Assembly (NCBI RefSeq): GCF_002440635.1 | Contig: NZ_DJUW01000004.1 | Span: 48,816-112,815 of the forward strand | Origin: Novosphingobium sp. UBA6272 | GTDB taxonomy: Bacteria > Pseudomonadota > Alphaproteobacteria > Sphingomonadales > Sphingomonadaceae | DNA: 64,000 bases | Direction of reading: 5' to 3' | Shown: piece after piece, positions 8,190-16,143 of the stretch | Position numbering within the stretch: position 1 is the first letter of the stretch | Layout of the letters: each line of letters starts with the position of its first letter | Position numbers and translations under genes: made by a program | The notes under the pieces: model-generated | The model's input: only the letters and a program-made list of their open reading frames with translations | Told to the model about the DNA's origin: nothing | Database searches by the model: none

Positions 8190-9092
8190 CTAGTCCGCAG
8201 GCGGGAGCAACACTTCACGCTGGCGTTGGACGGCATCGAGCAGCCAATCCTTGCCGGCGCGAATTCGCGCGAGGTTCTGGGTATCCTTGTGCGTTACCAG
8301 CCAGAATGAACGCAGGATCCGCCGTTCCGGAAAAACCGCAACCAGCCCCGGGTCGGCATCGCCCATGAAGCAGGGCAAGACCCCGATCCCGGCCCCGCCC
8401 GCCAGCAGCCGGTGCTGGGCATTGATGCTGGATGAGCGCAGCCCGGCACTCAGCCCGGGATGGATTTCATCCAAATAGCGCAGCGACGGATCGTAAAGCA
8501 GATCGGGAATGTATCCGACCAGGCGGTGGTCGCTTGCCAGATCGGCAGGGCGCTGCGGCGCCCCATGTTCGCGCAGATAGGCCGGAGCAGCATAGAGCCG
8601 CAAGGTATAATCGGACAGCTTGCGCGACACGACCGGCCCGGCCTTGGGCCGCGACAGCATGACCGCAATGTCCGCCTCGCGCTTGGACAGGCTGAGAAAC
8701 CCGCTGGAGGCGACGAGATCGAGCGTGAGGCCGGGGTGAAGCGCGGCGAACTGCGGCACTTCCCGCGCCAGGAACCACGAACCGAATCCTTCCGAAGTGC
8801 TGATCCTGAGCGTTCCCGACAAGCCGCCGGTCCCGCTTCCTCCTTCGGCGATTGTGCTCGCTGCCTGGGCCATGGCCTCGACCCGGACCAGCAGCGCTTC
8901 CCCGGCTTCGGTCAGCACCTGGCCCTCGCGGGTCTGCTCGAACAGGGTTGCGCCAAGCCTTGCCTCGAGCCGCCGAAGGCGTCGGCCCATGGTGGTGGCA
9001 TCGACACCCAAAGCCGCTCCCGCCCGCGCCAATTGCCCGGCGCGGGCGATCGCCAGAAAGGCTTGAAGGTCGCTCCAGTCGTTTACCTGCAT
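8190..9092 (-). CDS. LysR-family transcriptional regulator of the adjacent valine catabolic operon
   Basis: The 300-residue protein has the LysR winged-helix domain at residues 5-65 (DLQAFLAIARAGQLARAGAALGV region, then MGRRLRRLEARLGATLFEQT) and a substrate-binding domain with the usual LRISTSEGFG strand. I chose the ATG at 9092; another in-frame start at 9113 adds seven residues. It is divergent from mmsA with about 90 bases between starts, the classic arrangement for a LysR regulator and its target. Its own start codon lies inside a CCTGCA/TGCAGG dyad, which suggests autorepression. The effector is likely a valine pathway intermediate, by inference from position. Confidence 0.88.
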   Translation of the reverse strand: MQVNDWSDLQAFLAIARAGQLARAGAALGVDATTMGRRLRRLEARLGATLFEQTREGQVLTEAGEALLVRVEAMAQAASTIAEGGSGTGGLSGTLRISTSEGFGSWFLAREVPQFAALHPGLTLDLVASSGFLSLSKREADIAVMLSRPKAGPVVSRKLSDYTLRLYAAPAYLREHGAPQRPADLASDHRLVGYIPDLLYDPSLRYLDEIHPGLSAGLRSSSINAQHRLLAGGAGIGVLPCFMGDADPGLVAVFPERRILRSFWLVTHKDTQNLARIRAGKDWLLDAVQRQREVLLPPAD

Positions 9093-9149
9093 AATTGCAG
9101 GCTTCACTCGCATTTTTGCCGCTTGCCTGCAATACCCGGCGGGTGCAGG
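9086..9149. promoter_or_regulatory. Paired CCTGCA/TGCAGG dyads between lysR and mmsA
   Basis: Two inverted repeats use the same half-sites. CCTGCA-N4-TGCAGG lies at 9086-9101, over the lysR start codon. CCTGCA-N12-TGCAGG lies at 9126-9149, about 36 bases before the mmsA ATG. Four copies of one hexamer in 64 bases between divergent genes is hard to explain by chance and fits a LysR tetramer binding two dyads. The assignment to this LysR protein is inference. Confidence 0.6.
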
Positions 9150-9184
9150 GCTGGCGCAAACGGACTCGGGAAGGAACCAGCGCC

Positions 9185-10684
9185 ATGCGTTATGTCGATC
9201 ACTTCATCCACGGCGGCACGGCCGGTCTTGCCAGCACCCGCAAGCACGCGGTGATGGATCCCAACAACGGCGGGCAGCAGGCCGAAGTCGTGCTGGGCGG
9301 CACCGATGCGTTGGAGCGCGCGGTGGCCGCCGCGCAAGCCGCACAGCCCGCCTGGGCCGCGATGAACCCCCAGCGCCGCGCGCGGGTGATGTTCGAATTC
9401 AAGCACCTGATCGAGCGCGACATGCAGCCGCTGGCCGAACTGCTGTCGAGCGAACACGGCAAGGTCATCGCCGACTCCAAGGGCGATATCCAGCGCGGGC
9501 TCGAAGTGGTCGAATTCTGCTGCGGGCTGCCGCATGTGCTGAAGGGCGAGTTTACCCAGGGCGCCGGTCCCGGGATCGACGTGACTTCGATGCGCCAGCC
9601 CTTGGGAATCGGCGCGGGCATTACCCCGTTCAACTTCCCGGCGATGATCCCGCTGTGGATGGGCGCGATGGCGATTGCGGCGGGCAATGCCTTCATCCTC
9701 AAGCCCAGCGAGCGCGATCCTTCGGTGCCGGTCAAGATCGCCGAGCTGTGGCTTGAGGCGGGCCTGCCCGACGGCATTTTCCAGGTGGTTCACGGCGACA
9801 AGGAAATGGTTGACCTGATCCTCGATCACCCGGCGATCAGCGCGGTCAGCTTTGTCGGCTCATCTGACATCGCCCAATATGTCTATTCGCGCGGCGTTGC
9901 TGCCGGAAAGCGGGTCCAGGCGATGGGCGGCGCGAAGAACCACGGAATCGTGATGCCCGATGCCGATCTGGACCAGGTCGTCGGCGACCTGTGCGGCGCG
10001 GCCTTCGGCTCGGCGGGCGAGCGCTGCATGGCACTGCCGGTGGTGGTGCCGGTGGGCGAAGACACCGCCGAACGCCTGAAGGCCAAGCTGATCCCGGCGA
10101 TCGAGGCACTCAAGGTCGGCATTTCGACCGATCCCGACGCGCAGTACGGCCCGGTTGTCACCGCCCAGCACAAGGCCAATATCGAACGCTGGATCCAGAC
10201 TGCGGTCGATGAAGGCAGCGAACTCGTGATCGACGGGCGCGGCTTCAAGATGCAAGGGCATGAGGAAGGCTACTTCCTTGGCCCGACGCTGCTTGACCGG
10301 GTAACGCCGGAGATGACCAGCTATCACAACGAGATCTTCGGACCGGTGCTGCAGATCGTTCGCGCCAAGGATTTCGAAGAGGCGCTCGTCCTCCCCTCCA
10401 AGCACCAGTATGGCAACGGCGTAGCGATCTTCACCCGCAACGGCCACGCCGCCCGCGAATTCGCGGCCCGCGTCAACGTCGGCATGGTCGGGATCAACGT
10501 GCCGATTCCGGTGCCGGTTGCCTATCACAGCTTCGGCGGCTGGAAGCGTTCGGGCTTTGGCGATACCGACCAGTACGGCATGGAAGGCCTGAAGTTCTGG
10601 ACCAAGCTCAAGAAGATCACCGCCCGCTGGCCTGACGGCGGCGGCGATGGCAGCAACGCGTTTATCATTCCGACGATGGGGTGA
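9185..10684 (+). CDS. mmsA: CoA-acylating methylmalonate-semialdehyde dehydrogenase
   Basis: This is the aldehyde dehydrogenase that ends valine breakdown, oxidising (methyl)malonate semialdehyde with NAD+ and CoA to propionyl-CoA or acetyl-CoA. The 499-residue protein shows the ALDH landmarks: GITPFNFPAMIPLWM, NAFILKPSERDPSVP, VSFVGSS, GGAKNHGIVMPDADLD and catalytic Cys in GSAGERCMALPV. The AKNH stretch and ERCMA are typical of the CoA-acylating subfamily. The ATG at 9185 is preceded by GGAAGGAA; an upstream in-frame start at 9095 would overlap the lysR promoter and is unlikely. It is the first gene of the operon and ends in a GTGA overlap with the next gene. Confidence 0.95.
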   Translation: MRYVDHFIHGGTAGLASTRKHAVMDPNNGGQQAEVVLGGTDALERAVAAAQAAQPAWAAMNPQRRARVMFEFKHLIERDMQPLAELLSSEHGKVIADSKGDIQRGLEVVEFCCGLPHVLKGEFTQGAGPGIDVTSMRQPLGIGAGITPFNFPAMIPLWMGAMAIAAGNAFILKPSERDPSVPVKIAELWLEAGLPDGIFQVVHGDKEMVDLILDHPAISAVSFVGSSDIAQYVYSRGVAAGKRVQAMGGAKNHGIVMPDADLDQVVGDLCGAAFGSAGERCMALPVVVPVGEDTAERLKAKLIPAIEALKVGISTDPDAQYGPVVTAQHKANIERWIQTAVDEGSELVIDGRGFKMQGHEEGYFLGPTLLDRVTPEMTSYHNEIFGPVLQIVRAKDFEEALVLPSKHQYGNGVAIFTRNGHAAREFAARVNVGMVGINVPIPVPVAYHSFGGWKRSGFGDTDQYGMEGLKFWTKLKKITARWPDGGGDGSNAFIIPTMG

Positions 10685-11313
10685 TTGCCTTGAAGTGGCT
10701 CAAGAGCATTTTCGGAAGGCGCCAGGGACGACCGATAGTGATCGACGCCCCTGGGACAATCGAAGGCATTTCCAGCGAGTTCGCAGTCCTTGAGCGAATG
10801 TTCGGAAAACGTGACATTGACTGGCGGTTGCATGATCGCTTGATCGATAAGCAACCGAACGGTCGGGTGATCGAGCGCTTCATCATCGGCCATCAAGGTG
10901 TGCGAAAAGAGGTCGAATTTGACATAACGTCGTTCTTTGGCATCGAATCTCAAGGAGAAATCGGTGCAATCATGCAGCGCACCAAGGAGCGTGCAGAACA
11001 AACTTCTCTGAGCATTTCTATACCGCTAGAAGTTAGTGCGACGTTGGCAATGGTGATCGTTGGGATAAAGAAGAACCCGCAGCTTGCAGTTAGGATGAAG
11101 GCTGACCGGATCGTGGCAGCAATGAATGAGGCGGCTTCGGGCGGCGTGGCTGCCGGTGACCTGCAAACCATCAGTTTGCCCCTATCGGTCTGGATCAATC
11201 TCCTTGGATTACTGAGATCTGTGAAGCCAAACACATTGCTTGACGAAGAACTGCTTGAAGACTTGAAAGCTTACATCGATGGTGGCCTCAAGTCCTCCCG
11301 GAGCAATAGATGA
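10681..11313 (+). CDS. Hypothetical protein inserted in the valine operon
   Basis: The 210-residue protein was not recognised. It starts with GTG overlapping the mmsA stop (GTGA) and ends in ATGA overlap with the acyl-CoA dehydrogenase, so it is coupled on both sides. The N-terminus is basic (LKWLKSIFGRR); there is no signal peptide. The centre has IERFIIGHQGVRKEVEF and SISIPLEVSATLAMVIVGIKK; the C-terminal half is helical. By eye its GC is about 48-57% per 60-base line, against about 70% in the adjacent genes, which points to later acquisition. It has no obvious link to valine catabolism. Confidence 0.75.
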   Translation: MIALKWLKSIFGRRQGRPIVIDAPGTIEGISSEFAVLERMFGKRDIDWRLHDRLIDKQPNGRVIERFIIGHQGVRKEVEFDITSFFGIESQGEIGAIMQRTKERAEQTSLSISIPLEVSATLAMVIVGIKKNPQLAVRMKADRIVAAMNEAASGGVAAGDLQTISLPLSVWINLLGLLRSVKPNTLLDEELLEDLKAYIDGGLKSSRSNR

Positions 11314-12455
11314 CCGACCAATTTTCCCTCACCGAGGACCAGCTTGCGATCCAGGACATGGCGCGCAAGTTCACTGCCGACCGGATCACGCCCTTTGCGG
11401 CCGAGTGGGACGAGCAGAGCCACTACCCGGTCGACGTCTGGAAGGCCGCGGGCGAGCTGGGCTTTGGTGCGATCTATGTCTCCGAAGAGAACGGCGGGAT
11501 TGGGCTGGGGCGGCTGGAAGCGGCGCTGATCATGGAGGCGATGGCCTATGGCTGCGCCGCGACCAGCTCGTACATCTCGATCCACAATATGGCGACCTGG
11601 ATGATCGACACTTTCGGTTCGCCAGAGCTGAAGGCGCGGTTCTTGCCAGAGCTGGTCTCGATGGAAAAGATCGCCAGCTATTGCCTGACCGAACCGGGCA
11701 GCGGATCGGACGCGGCGGCGCTGAAAACCAGCGCGAAGCTCGACGGCGATCACTATGTGCTGAATGGCACCAAGCAGTTCATCTCAGGCGCGGGCTACAA
11801 CGACATCTACGTCTGCATGGTCCGCACCAGCGACAACGGGGCCAAGGGCATCTCGTGTCTGGTAGTCGAGAAAGACACCCCCGGCCTGTCGTTTGGCGCG
11901 CCGGAGAAGAAGCTGGGCTGGAACTCCTCCCCAACCGCGCAGGTGGTGTTTGAGGACTGCCGGGTGCCGGTCGCCAACCGCGTTGGCGGCGAAGGCGAAG
12001 GGTTTCGCTTCGCCATGGCCGGGCTTGATGGCGGGCGGCTCAACATCGGCGCCTGCTCGCTCGGCGGAGCGCAGCGCTGTCTGGATGAGGCGGTGAAGTA
12101 CACCAAGGAGCGCCAGCAATTTGGGCAGCCGGTCGCCGATTTCCAGAACACCCAGTTCATGCTGGCTGACATGGCAACCGATCTGGAGGCGGCCCGCGCG
12201 CTGCTCTACATGGCCGCCGCCAAGGTTACCGCGGGCGCGCCCGACAAAAGCCGCTTTTCCGCCATGGCCAAGCGCCTGGCGACCGACAGCGGCAGCAAGA
12301 TCGTCAACGATGCGCTGCAGCTGTTCGGCGGTTATGGCTATCTGAAGGACTATCCGATCGAACGCTTCTGGCGCGACTTGCGCGTGCATTCGATCCTTGA
12401 AGGAACCAACCAGGTGATGCGGATGATTGTCGGCCGGGACCTGCTGCGCCAATGA
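11310..12455 (+). CDS. Acyl-CoA dehydrogenase, probably isobutyryl-CoA dehydrogenase
   Basis: This FAD enzyme oxidises isobutyryl-CoA to methacrylyl-CoA, the first step specific to valine. The 381-residue protein has the family's signatures: YCLTEPGSGSDAAALKT, NGTKQFISGAGYNDIYV, RQQFGQPVADFQNTQFMLAD, and QLFGGYGYLKDYPIERFWRD. A Glu sits in ILEGTNQVMRMIVGRDLL, the position of the catalytic base in short-chain acyl-CoA dehydrogenases. The isobutyryl assignment comes from its neighbours (hydratase, hydrolase and dehydrogenases of the same pathway). The ATG overlaps the stop of the preceding gene, and its own stop overlaps the next ATG. Confidence 0.9.
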   Translation: MTDQFSLTEDQLAIQDMARKFTADRITPFAAEWDEQSHYPVDVWKAAGELGFGAIYVSEENGGIGLGRLEAALIMEAMAYGCAATSSYISIHNMATWMIDTFGSPELKARFLPELVSMEKIASYCLTEPGSGSDAAALKTSAKLDGDHYVLNGTKQFISGAGYNDIYVCMVRTSDNGAKGISCLVVEKDTPGLSFGAPEKKLGWNSSPTAQVVFEDCRVPVANRVGGEGEGFRFAMAGLDGGRLNIGACSLGGAQRCLDEAVKYTKERQQFGQPVADFQNTQFMLADMATDLEAARALLYMAAAKVTAGAPDKSRFSAMAKRLATDSGSKIVNDALQLFGGYGYLKDYPIERFWRDLRVHSILEGTNQVMRMIVGRDLLRQ

Positions 12456-13498
12456 CCGATGAAATGATCATCCGCAGTGAGGGCGCCGCTGGCTTCCTCA
12501 CCCTCAATCGCCCCAAGGCGATTCATGCGCTGACGCAAGGCATGGACCATGCTATGACCGAGGCACTGCTGACGTGGCGCGATGATCCCGCCGTGCAGGT
12601 GGTGATCATCGATCACAGCGAAGGCCGCGGCTTCTGCGCCGGGGGCGATATCGCGTTCCTGCGCAATTCGGCGCTGAACGATGGCGGCGTATCGGGTCGC
12701 AGGTTCTTCTACGAAGAATACCAGCTTAACCACCTGCTGATGACCTATCCCAAGTCCGTGGTGGCCTTCATGGACGGGATCACCATGGGCGGCGGCGTGG
12801 GGATCAGCCAGCCGGCAAAGTTCCGTGTCGCGACCGAGAACACCCGCTTTGCCATGCCCGAGACGGGCATTGGCCTGTTCCCCGATGTCGGCGGCGGCTG
12901 GCACTTGTCACGGCTTTCGGGCCGGATGGGCCAGTTTCTGGCGCTGACCGGCGCCCGGCTGGACGGCGCGGAATGCCTGTGGACGGGTCTCGCCACGCAT
13001 TACCTGCCCCACGATGCGCTGGCCGATGCCAAGGAACGGCTGGTCCATGGCCACGATCCGGCGCAAGTTCTCGCCGCGCTGGCTGTCACCCCGCCGCCCG
13101 CGCGGATCGAAGCCAATGCCGCGCTGATCGCGAAGCACTTTGCCACGGACCGCTATGAAGACATTCTTGTCAGCCTCGAAGGCGACGACAGCGAATGGGC
13201 TGCCAAGGAACTGGCCACGCTTCGCACCAAATCACCCCAGACCTGCAAGGTCGCGCTGCGCCAGCTGCACGACAGCCTGGAGTGCAAGGACTTCGCCGAA
13301 AACATGGTGATGGAATACCGCATCGCCAGCCGCGTCCTCACCCGCCCCGATTTCGCCGAGGGGGTGCGCGCGGTAATTGTCGACAAGACGATGGATCCCA
13401 AGTGGGACCCGGCGACACCCGAAGGCGTCAGCGACGATCTGATCGAGAGCATTTTCGCGCCGCTGCCGGCGGATGAAGAATGGCGCCCACTGCCATAA
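12452..13498 (+). CDS. 3-hydroxyisobutyryl-CoA hydrolase
   Basis: This crotonase-superfamily thioesterase releases 3-hydroxyisobutyrate from its CoA ester. At 348 residues it is longer than enoyl-CoA hydratases and matches the HIBCH subgroup. It shows FLTLNRPKAIHALTQGM, RGFCAGGDIAFLRN, MDGITMGGGVGISQPAKFRV and AMPETGIGLFPDVGGGWHLS; the last stretch holds the Glu and Asp used for hydrolysis in this subgroup. The C-terminal ~100 residues (PQTCKVALRQL, ASRVLTRPDFAEGVRAVIVDK) are also typical. It is translationally coupled to the acyl-CoA dehydrogenase by ATGA overlap. Confidence 0.93.
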   Translation: MTDEMIIRSEGAAGFLTLNRPKAIHALTQGMDHAMTEALLTWRDDPAVQVVIIDHSEGRGFCAGGDIAFLRNSALNDGGVSGRRFFYEEYQLNHLLMTYPKSVVAFMDGITMGGGVGISQPAKFRVATENTRFAMPETGIGLFPDVGGGWHLSRLSGRMGQFLALTGARLDGAECLWTGLATHYLPHDALADAKERLVHGHDPAQVLAALAVTPPPARIEANAALIAKHFATDRYEDILVSLEGDDSEWAAKELATLRTKSPQTCKVALRQLHDSLECKDFAENMVMEYRIASRVLTRPDFAEGVRAVIVDKTMDPKWDPATPEGVSDDLIESIFAPLPADEEWRPLP

Positions 13499-13502
13499 TC
13501 CT

Positions 13503-13637
13503 CGTCACCCTGAACTTGTTTCAGGGTCCATCGTGCCGCATGGACAAACGTTGGAATGAGGACCCGAACTCGCGGCAGGTTTCACCAGGCTTCGGGATAG
13601 AACGAGAAATGGACCCTGAAACAAGTTCAGGGTGACG
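13503..13637. repeat. Perfect 29-base inverted repeat inside the valine operon
   Basis: The arms at 13503-13531 and 13609-13637 are exact reverse complements over 29 bases, with 77 bases between. Each arm is itself an imperfect palindrome (CCCTGAA-N5-TTCAGGG). This sequence looks like a common sphingomonad intergenic repeat. It separates two genes read in the same direction, so the transcript could fold into a long hairpin that damps or stabilises downstream expression. Confidence 0.85.
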
Positions 13638-13655
13638 AATCTGGAGTAGGCTTCG

Positions 13656-14441
13656 ATGTCTAATTTCGAACACATCCTTACAGAACAGCGCGGCGGGGTC
13701 ACGCTGATCACGCTCAACCGTCCGCAGGCGCTCAACGCGCTCAATTCGGCGGTGCTGGAAGAGCTGATCACGGCTTTCGCCGCGTTCGAGGCTGATCCCG
13801 GTCAGCGCTGTGCGGTGCTTACCGGCGCTGGCGAGAAAGCCTTTGCTGCGGGCGCCGACATCAAGGAAATGGCCGAGAAACCGGCCGCAGAGTTCTACTC
13901 CGCGGACTTTTTCAGCCGCTGGACCAGCCATCTGGTCAAGACCACTCGCAAGCCGTGGATCGCTGCGGTCAACGGCTTTGCCCTGGGCGGCGGGTGCGAG
14001 CTGGCGATGATGGCGGACTTCATCATCGCGAGCGAAAACGCGAAGTTCGGCCAGCCCGAAATCAAGCTGGGCGTGGCTCCCGGCATGGGCGGCAGCCAGC
14101 GGCTAACCCGCGCGGTGGGCAAGGCCAAGGCGATGGAAATGTGCCTGACCGGGCGGATGATGGGCGCCGAGGAAGCCGAGCGTTCGGGGCTGGTCGCCCG
14201 CGTCGTGCCGCTGGCCGATCTGGTTGAGGAAGCGGTCAAGACCGCCACCGAGATCGCCGCGATGCCGCCCTTGGCCGCGATCGCCAACAAGGAAATGGTC
14301 AACGCCGCGTTCGAAACCGGGCTGGATCAGGGAATCCTGATCGAACGCCGGATCTTCCAGGTCCTGACCGCGACCGAAGACAAGGCCGAAGGCATGGCCG
14401 CCTTCATCGAGAAGCGGCCGGGTGTGTGGAAGGGACGGTAG
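13656..14441 (+). CDS. Enoyl-CoA hydratase
   Basis: A 261-residue crotonase-fold hydratase, here expected to hydrate methacrylyl-CoA to 3-hydroxyisobutyryl-CoA. The motifs are canonical: ITLNRPQALNALNSAV, GAGEKAFAAGADIKEM (oxyanion hole), AAVNGFALGGGCELAMMADF and GQPEIKLGVAPGMGGSQRL, with both catalytic glutamates in place (GGGCEL and QPEIKLG). The broad short-chain hydratase class cannot be narrowed further from sequence alone; the valine role comes from the operon. It sits between two palindromic repeat elements that break the otherwise overlapping gene arrangement. Confidence 0.93.
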   Translation: MSNFEHILTEQRGGVTLITLNRPQALNALNSAVLEELITAFAAFEADPGQRCAVLTGAGEKAFAAGADIKEMAEKPAAEFYSADFFSRWTSHLVKTTRKPWIAAVNGFALGGGCELAMMADFIIASENAKFGQPEIKLGVAPGMGGSQRLTRAVGKAKAMEMCLTGRMMGAEEAERSGLVARVVPLADLVEEAVKTATEIAAMPPLAAIANKEMVNAAFETGLDQGILIERRIFQVLTATEDKAEGMAAFIEKRPGVWKGR

Positions 14442-14447
14442 ACAATC

Positions 14448-14549
14448 CCCCTCCCGCTTGCGGGAGGGGTTAGGGGTGGGTCAGTCGGCCTGTCCTGTGC
14501 AACTTTGGGAGAGTGGCCCACCCCCGGCCCCTCCCGCAAGCGGGAGGGG
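14448..14549. repeat. MITE-like element with two 22-base palindromes
   Basis: CCCCTCCCGC-TT-GCGGGAGGGG (14448-14469) and CCCCTCCCGC-AA-GCGGGAGGGG (14528-14549) are perfect palindromes and reverse complements of each other. Between them GGGGTGGG pairs with CCCACCCC, so the ~102-base unit is one long inverted repeat. It resembles small non-autonomous palindromic elements. Its right edge carries the ribosome-binding sequence of the next gene. Confidence 0.85.
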
Positions 14550-14555
14550 AGATTT

Positions 14556-15425
14556 ATGAAAATCGCCTTCATCGGCCTCGGCAACATGGGCGGCGGGATG
14601 GCCGCGAACCTGGTCAAGGAGGGGCATGAAGTGCACGCCTTCGACCTCAGCGCAGAGGCCCTCGCCCGCGCGCGCGCGAATGGCTGCGCGGCCTACACTT
14701 CGGTGCGCGAGGCGGTGCAAGGTGCCGAAGCGGTAGTTTCGATGCTGCCCAATGGAAAGATTGTTGAGAGCGTCTACAGCGCCGAAGTGATCGGTCAGGC
14801 ACCCGAAAGCGCGCTGCTGCTCGATTGCTCCACTATCGACGTCGATACCGCGCGCTCCGTCGAAGGCGAAGCGGCGGCCGCAGGTTATGCCATGGTTGAT
14901 GCCCCGGTCTCGGGCGGCATTGCTGCCGCCAACGCCGGCACGCTGACCTTCATGGTCGGCGGAACGGCCGAAGCTTTTGCCCGCGCCGAGCCAATCTTGG
15001 CCGCCATGGGCAAGGCGGTGATCCATGCCGGAGCCAGCGGCGCGGGCCAGGCGGCAAAGATCTGCAACAACATGATCCTGGGCGCGACGATGATTGCCAC
15101 TTGCGAGGCCTTTGCGCTGGCCGAAAAGCTCGGGCTGGACCTGCAGACCTTCTACGACATTTCCAGCAAGGCCTCAGGCCAGTCGTGGTCGATGACCTCT
15201 TATTGCCCGGTTCCCGGGGTCGGACCGGCAAGCCCGGCCGACAACGGCTACCAGGGCGGGTTCGCCGCGGCGCTGATGCTCAAGGATCTGAAGCTGGCGA
15301 TGGAAGCGGCCGCAAGTGTCGGCGCCAAGGTGCCGATGGGCGCGCGGGCCGAGGAACTCTACGAGGCCTTCTCCGCCGCGGGCAACGGCGGCACCGACTT
15401 TTCGGGCATCATCAAAACGCTTTGA
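14556..15425 (+). CDS. mmsB: 3-hydroxyisobutyrate dehydrogenase
   Basis: This NAD-dependent beta-hydroxyacid dehydrogenase oxidises 3-hydroxyisobutyrate to methylmalonate semialdehyde, feeding mmsA. The 289-residue protein has an N-terminal Rossmann motif (IAFIGLGNMGGGMAANL), the substrate motif DAPVSGGIAAANAGTLTFMV, and the catalytic-lysine region GAGQAAKICNNMILGATM. I chose the ATG at 14556 because it starts at the Rossmann strand and GGAGGGGAG lies just upstream. That Shine-Dalgarno sequence is part of the right-hand palindrome of the preceding repeat. The last 14 bases overlap tail-to-tail with cysQ. Confidence 0.94.
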   Translation: MKIAFIGLGNMGGGMAANLVKEGHEVHAFDLSAEALARARANGCAAYTSVREAVQGAEAVVSMLPNGKIVESVYSAEVIGQAPESALLLDCSTIDVDTARSVEGEAAAAGYAMVDAPVSGGIAAANAGTLTFMVGGTAEAFARAEPILAAMGKAVIHAGASGAGQAAKICNNMILGATMIATCEAFALAEKLGLDLQTFYDISSKASGQSWSMTSYCPVPGVGPASPADNGYQGGFAAALMLKDLKLAMEAAASVGAKVPMGARAEELYEAFSAAGNGGTDFSGIIKTL

Positions 15426-16143
15426 CGGCGTCCAGCACTACCCCCGCCCATTCGCGCCGGCAGATCAGCAGATCGGGCATGTAGGTGTCCGACTGGTTGT
15501 AGACCAGCGGGCTGCCATCGACCCGGCTGACGTGCAGCCCGTGCGCTGCGGCCACGGCCACCGGCGCGCAGCTGTCCCATTCGAACTGGCCGCCGGTGTG
15601 GAGGTAGATCTCGGCTTCGCCGCGGACCACCGCCATGGCCTTGGCCCCGGCGCTTCCCATTGGCACCAGTTCGGCCCCCAATGCCTTGGCAACGGCCACG
15701 GCCTCAGCCGCCGGGCGGGTCCGGCTGACTAGCATCCGCGGAGTCTCGGCCATCGCCGGCAGGACTTCTGGTTGATCCGAACGCAGCACCAGCCCCAGCC
15801 CGGGCAGCGCGACGGCTCCATGGGTGGCGACGCCGCCGACCGCCAGGCCGACATGGACCGCCCAATCGGACCGCTCCTCGCCATATTCGCGGGTGCCGTC
15901 GACCGGGTCGACGATCCACACCCGGTCATGGGCAAGCCGCTCGAAGTTGTCCTTCTCCTCTTCGGAGAGAACGCCATCGTCGGGCCGCGCTTCGCGGATC
16001 GCGCGGACCAGGAACTGGTTGGCGGTCTGATCCCCGGCCAGCCCCAGCGCTTTGCCCGAAAAGACCCCGGCGCGGCGTACCTCGAGCAGGATCTGCCCGG
16101 CGTGGTGCGCCAGATGCGCGGCGAGCTCTCCGTCAGTCATCAT
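15412..16143 (-). CDS. cysQ: 3'(2'),5'-bisphosphate nucleotidase, CysQ type
   Basis: This inositol-monophosphatase-family enzyme removes 3'-phosphoadenosine 5'-phosphate, the by-product of sulfate activation. The 243-residue protein has the metal-binding motif WIVDPVDGTREY, an upstream acidic cluster (LSEEEKDNFE), and GQFEWDSCAPVAVAAAHGL, the second family signature. It is the last gene of the cysD-cysNC-cysQ operon and starts in an ATGA overlap with the cysNC stop. Its 3' end overlaps that of mmsB on the other strand by 14 bases, leaving no room for a separate terminator. Confidence 0.92.
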   Translation of the reverse strand: MMTDGELAAHLAHHAGQILLEVRRAGVFSGKALGLAGDQTANQFLVRAIREARPDDGVLSEEEKDNFERLAHDRVWIVDPVDGTREYGEERSDWAVHVGLAVGGVATHGAVALPGLGLVLRSDQPEVLPAMAETPRMLVSRTRPAAEAVAVAKALGAELVPMGSAGAKAMAVVRGEAEIYLHTGGQFEWDSCAPVAVAAAHGLHVSRVDGSPLVYNQSDTYMPDLLICRREWAGVVLDAVKAF

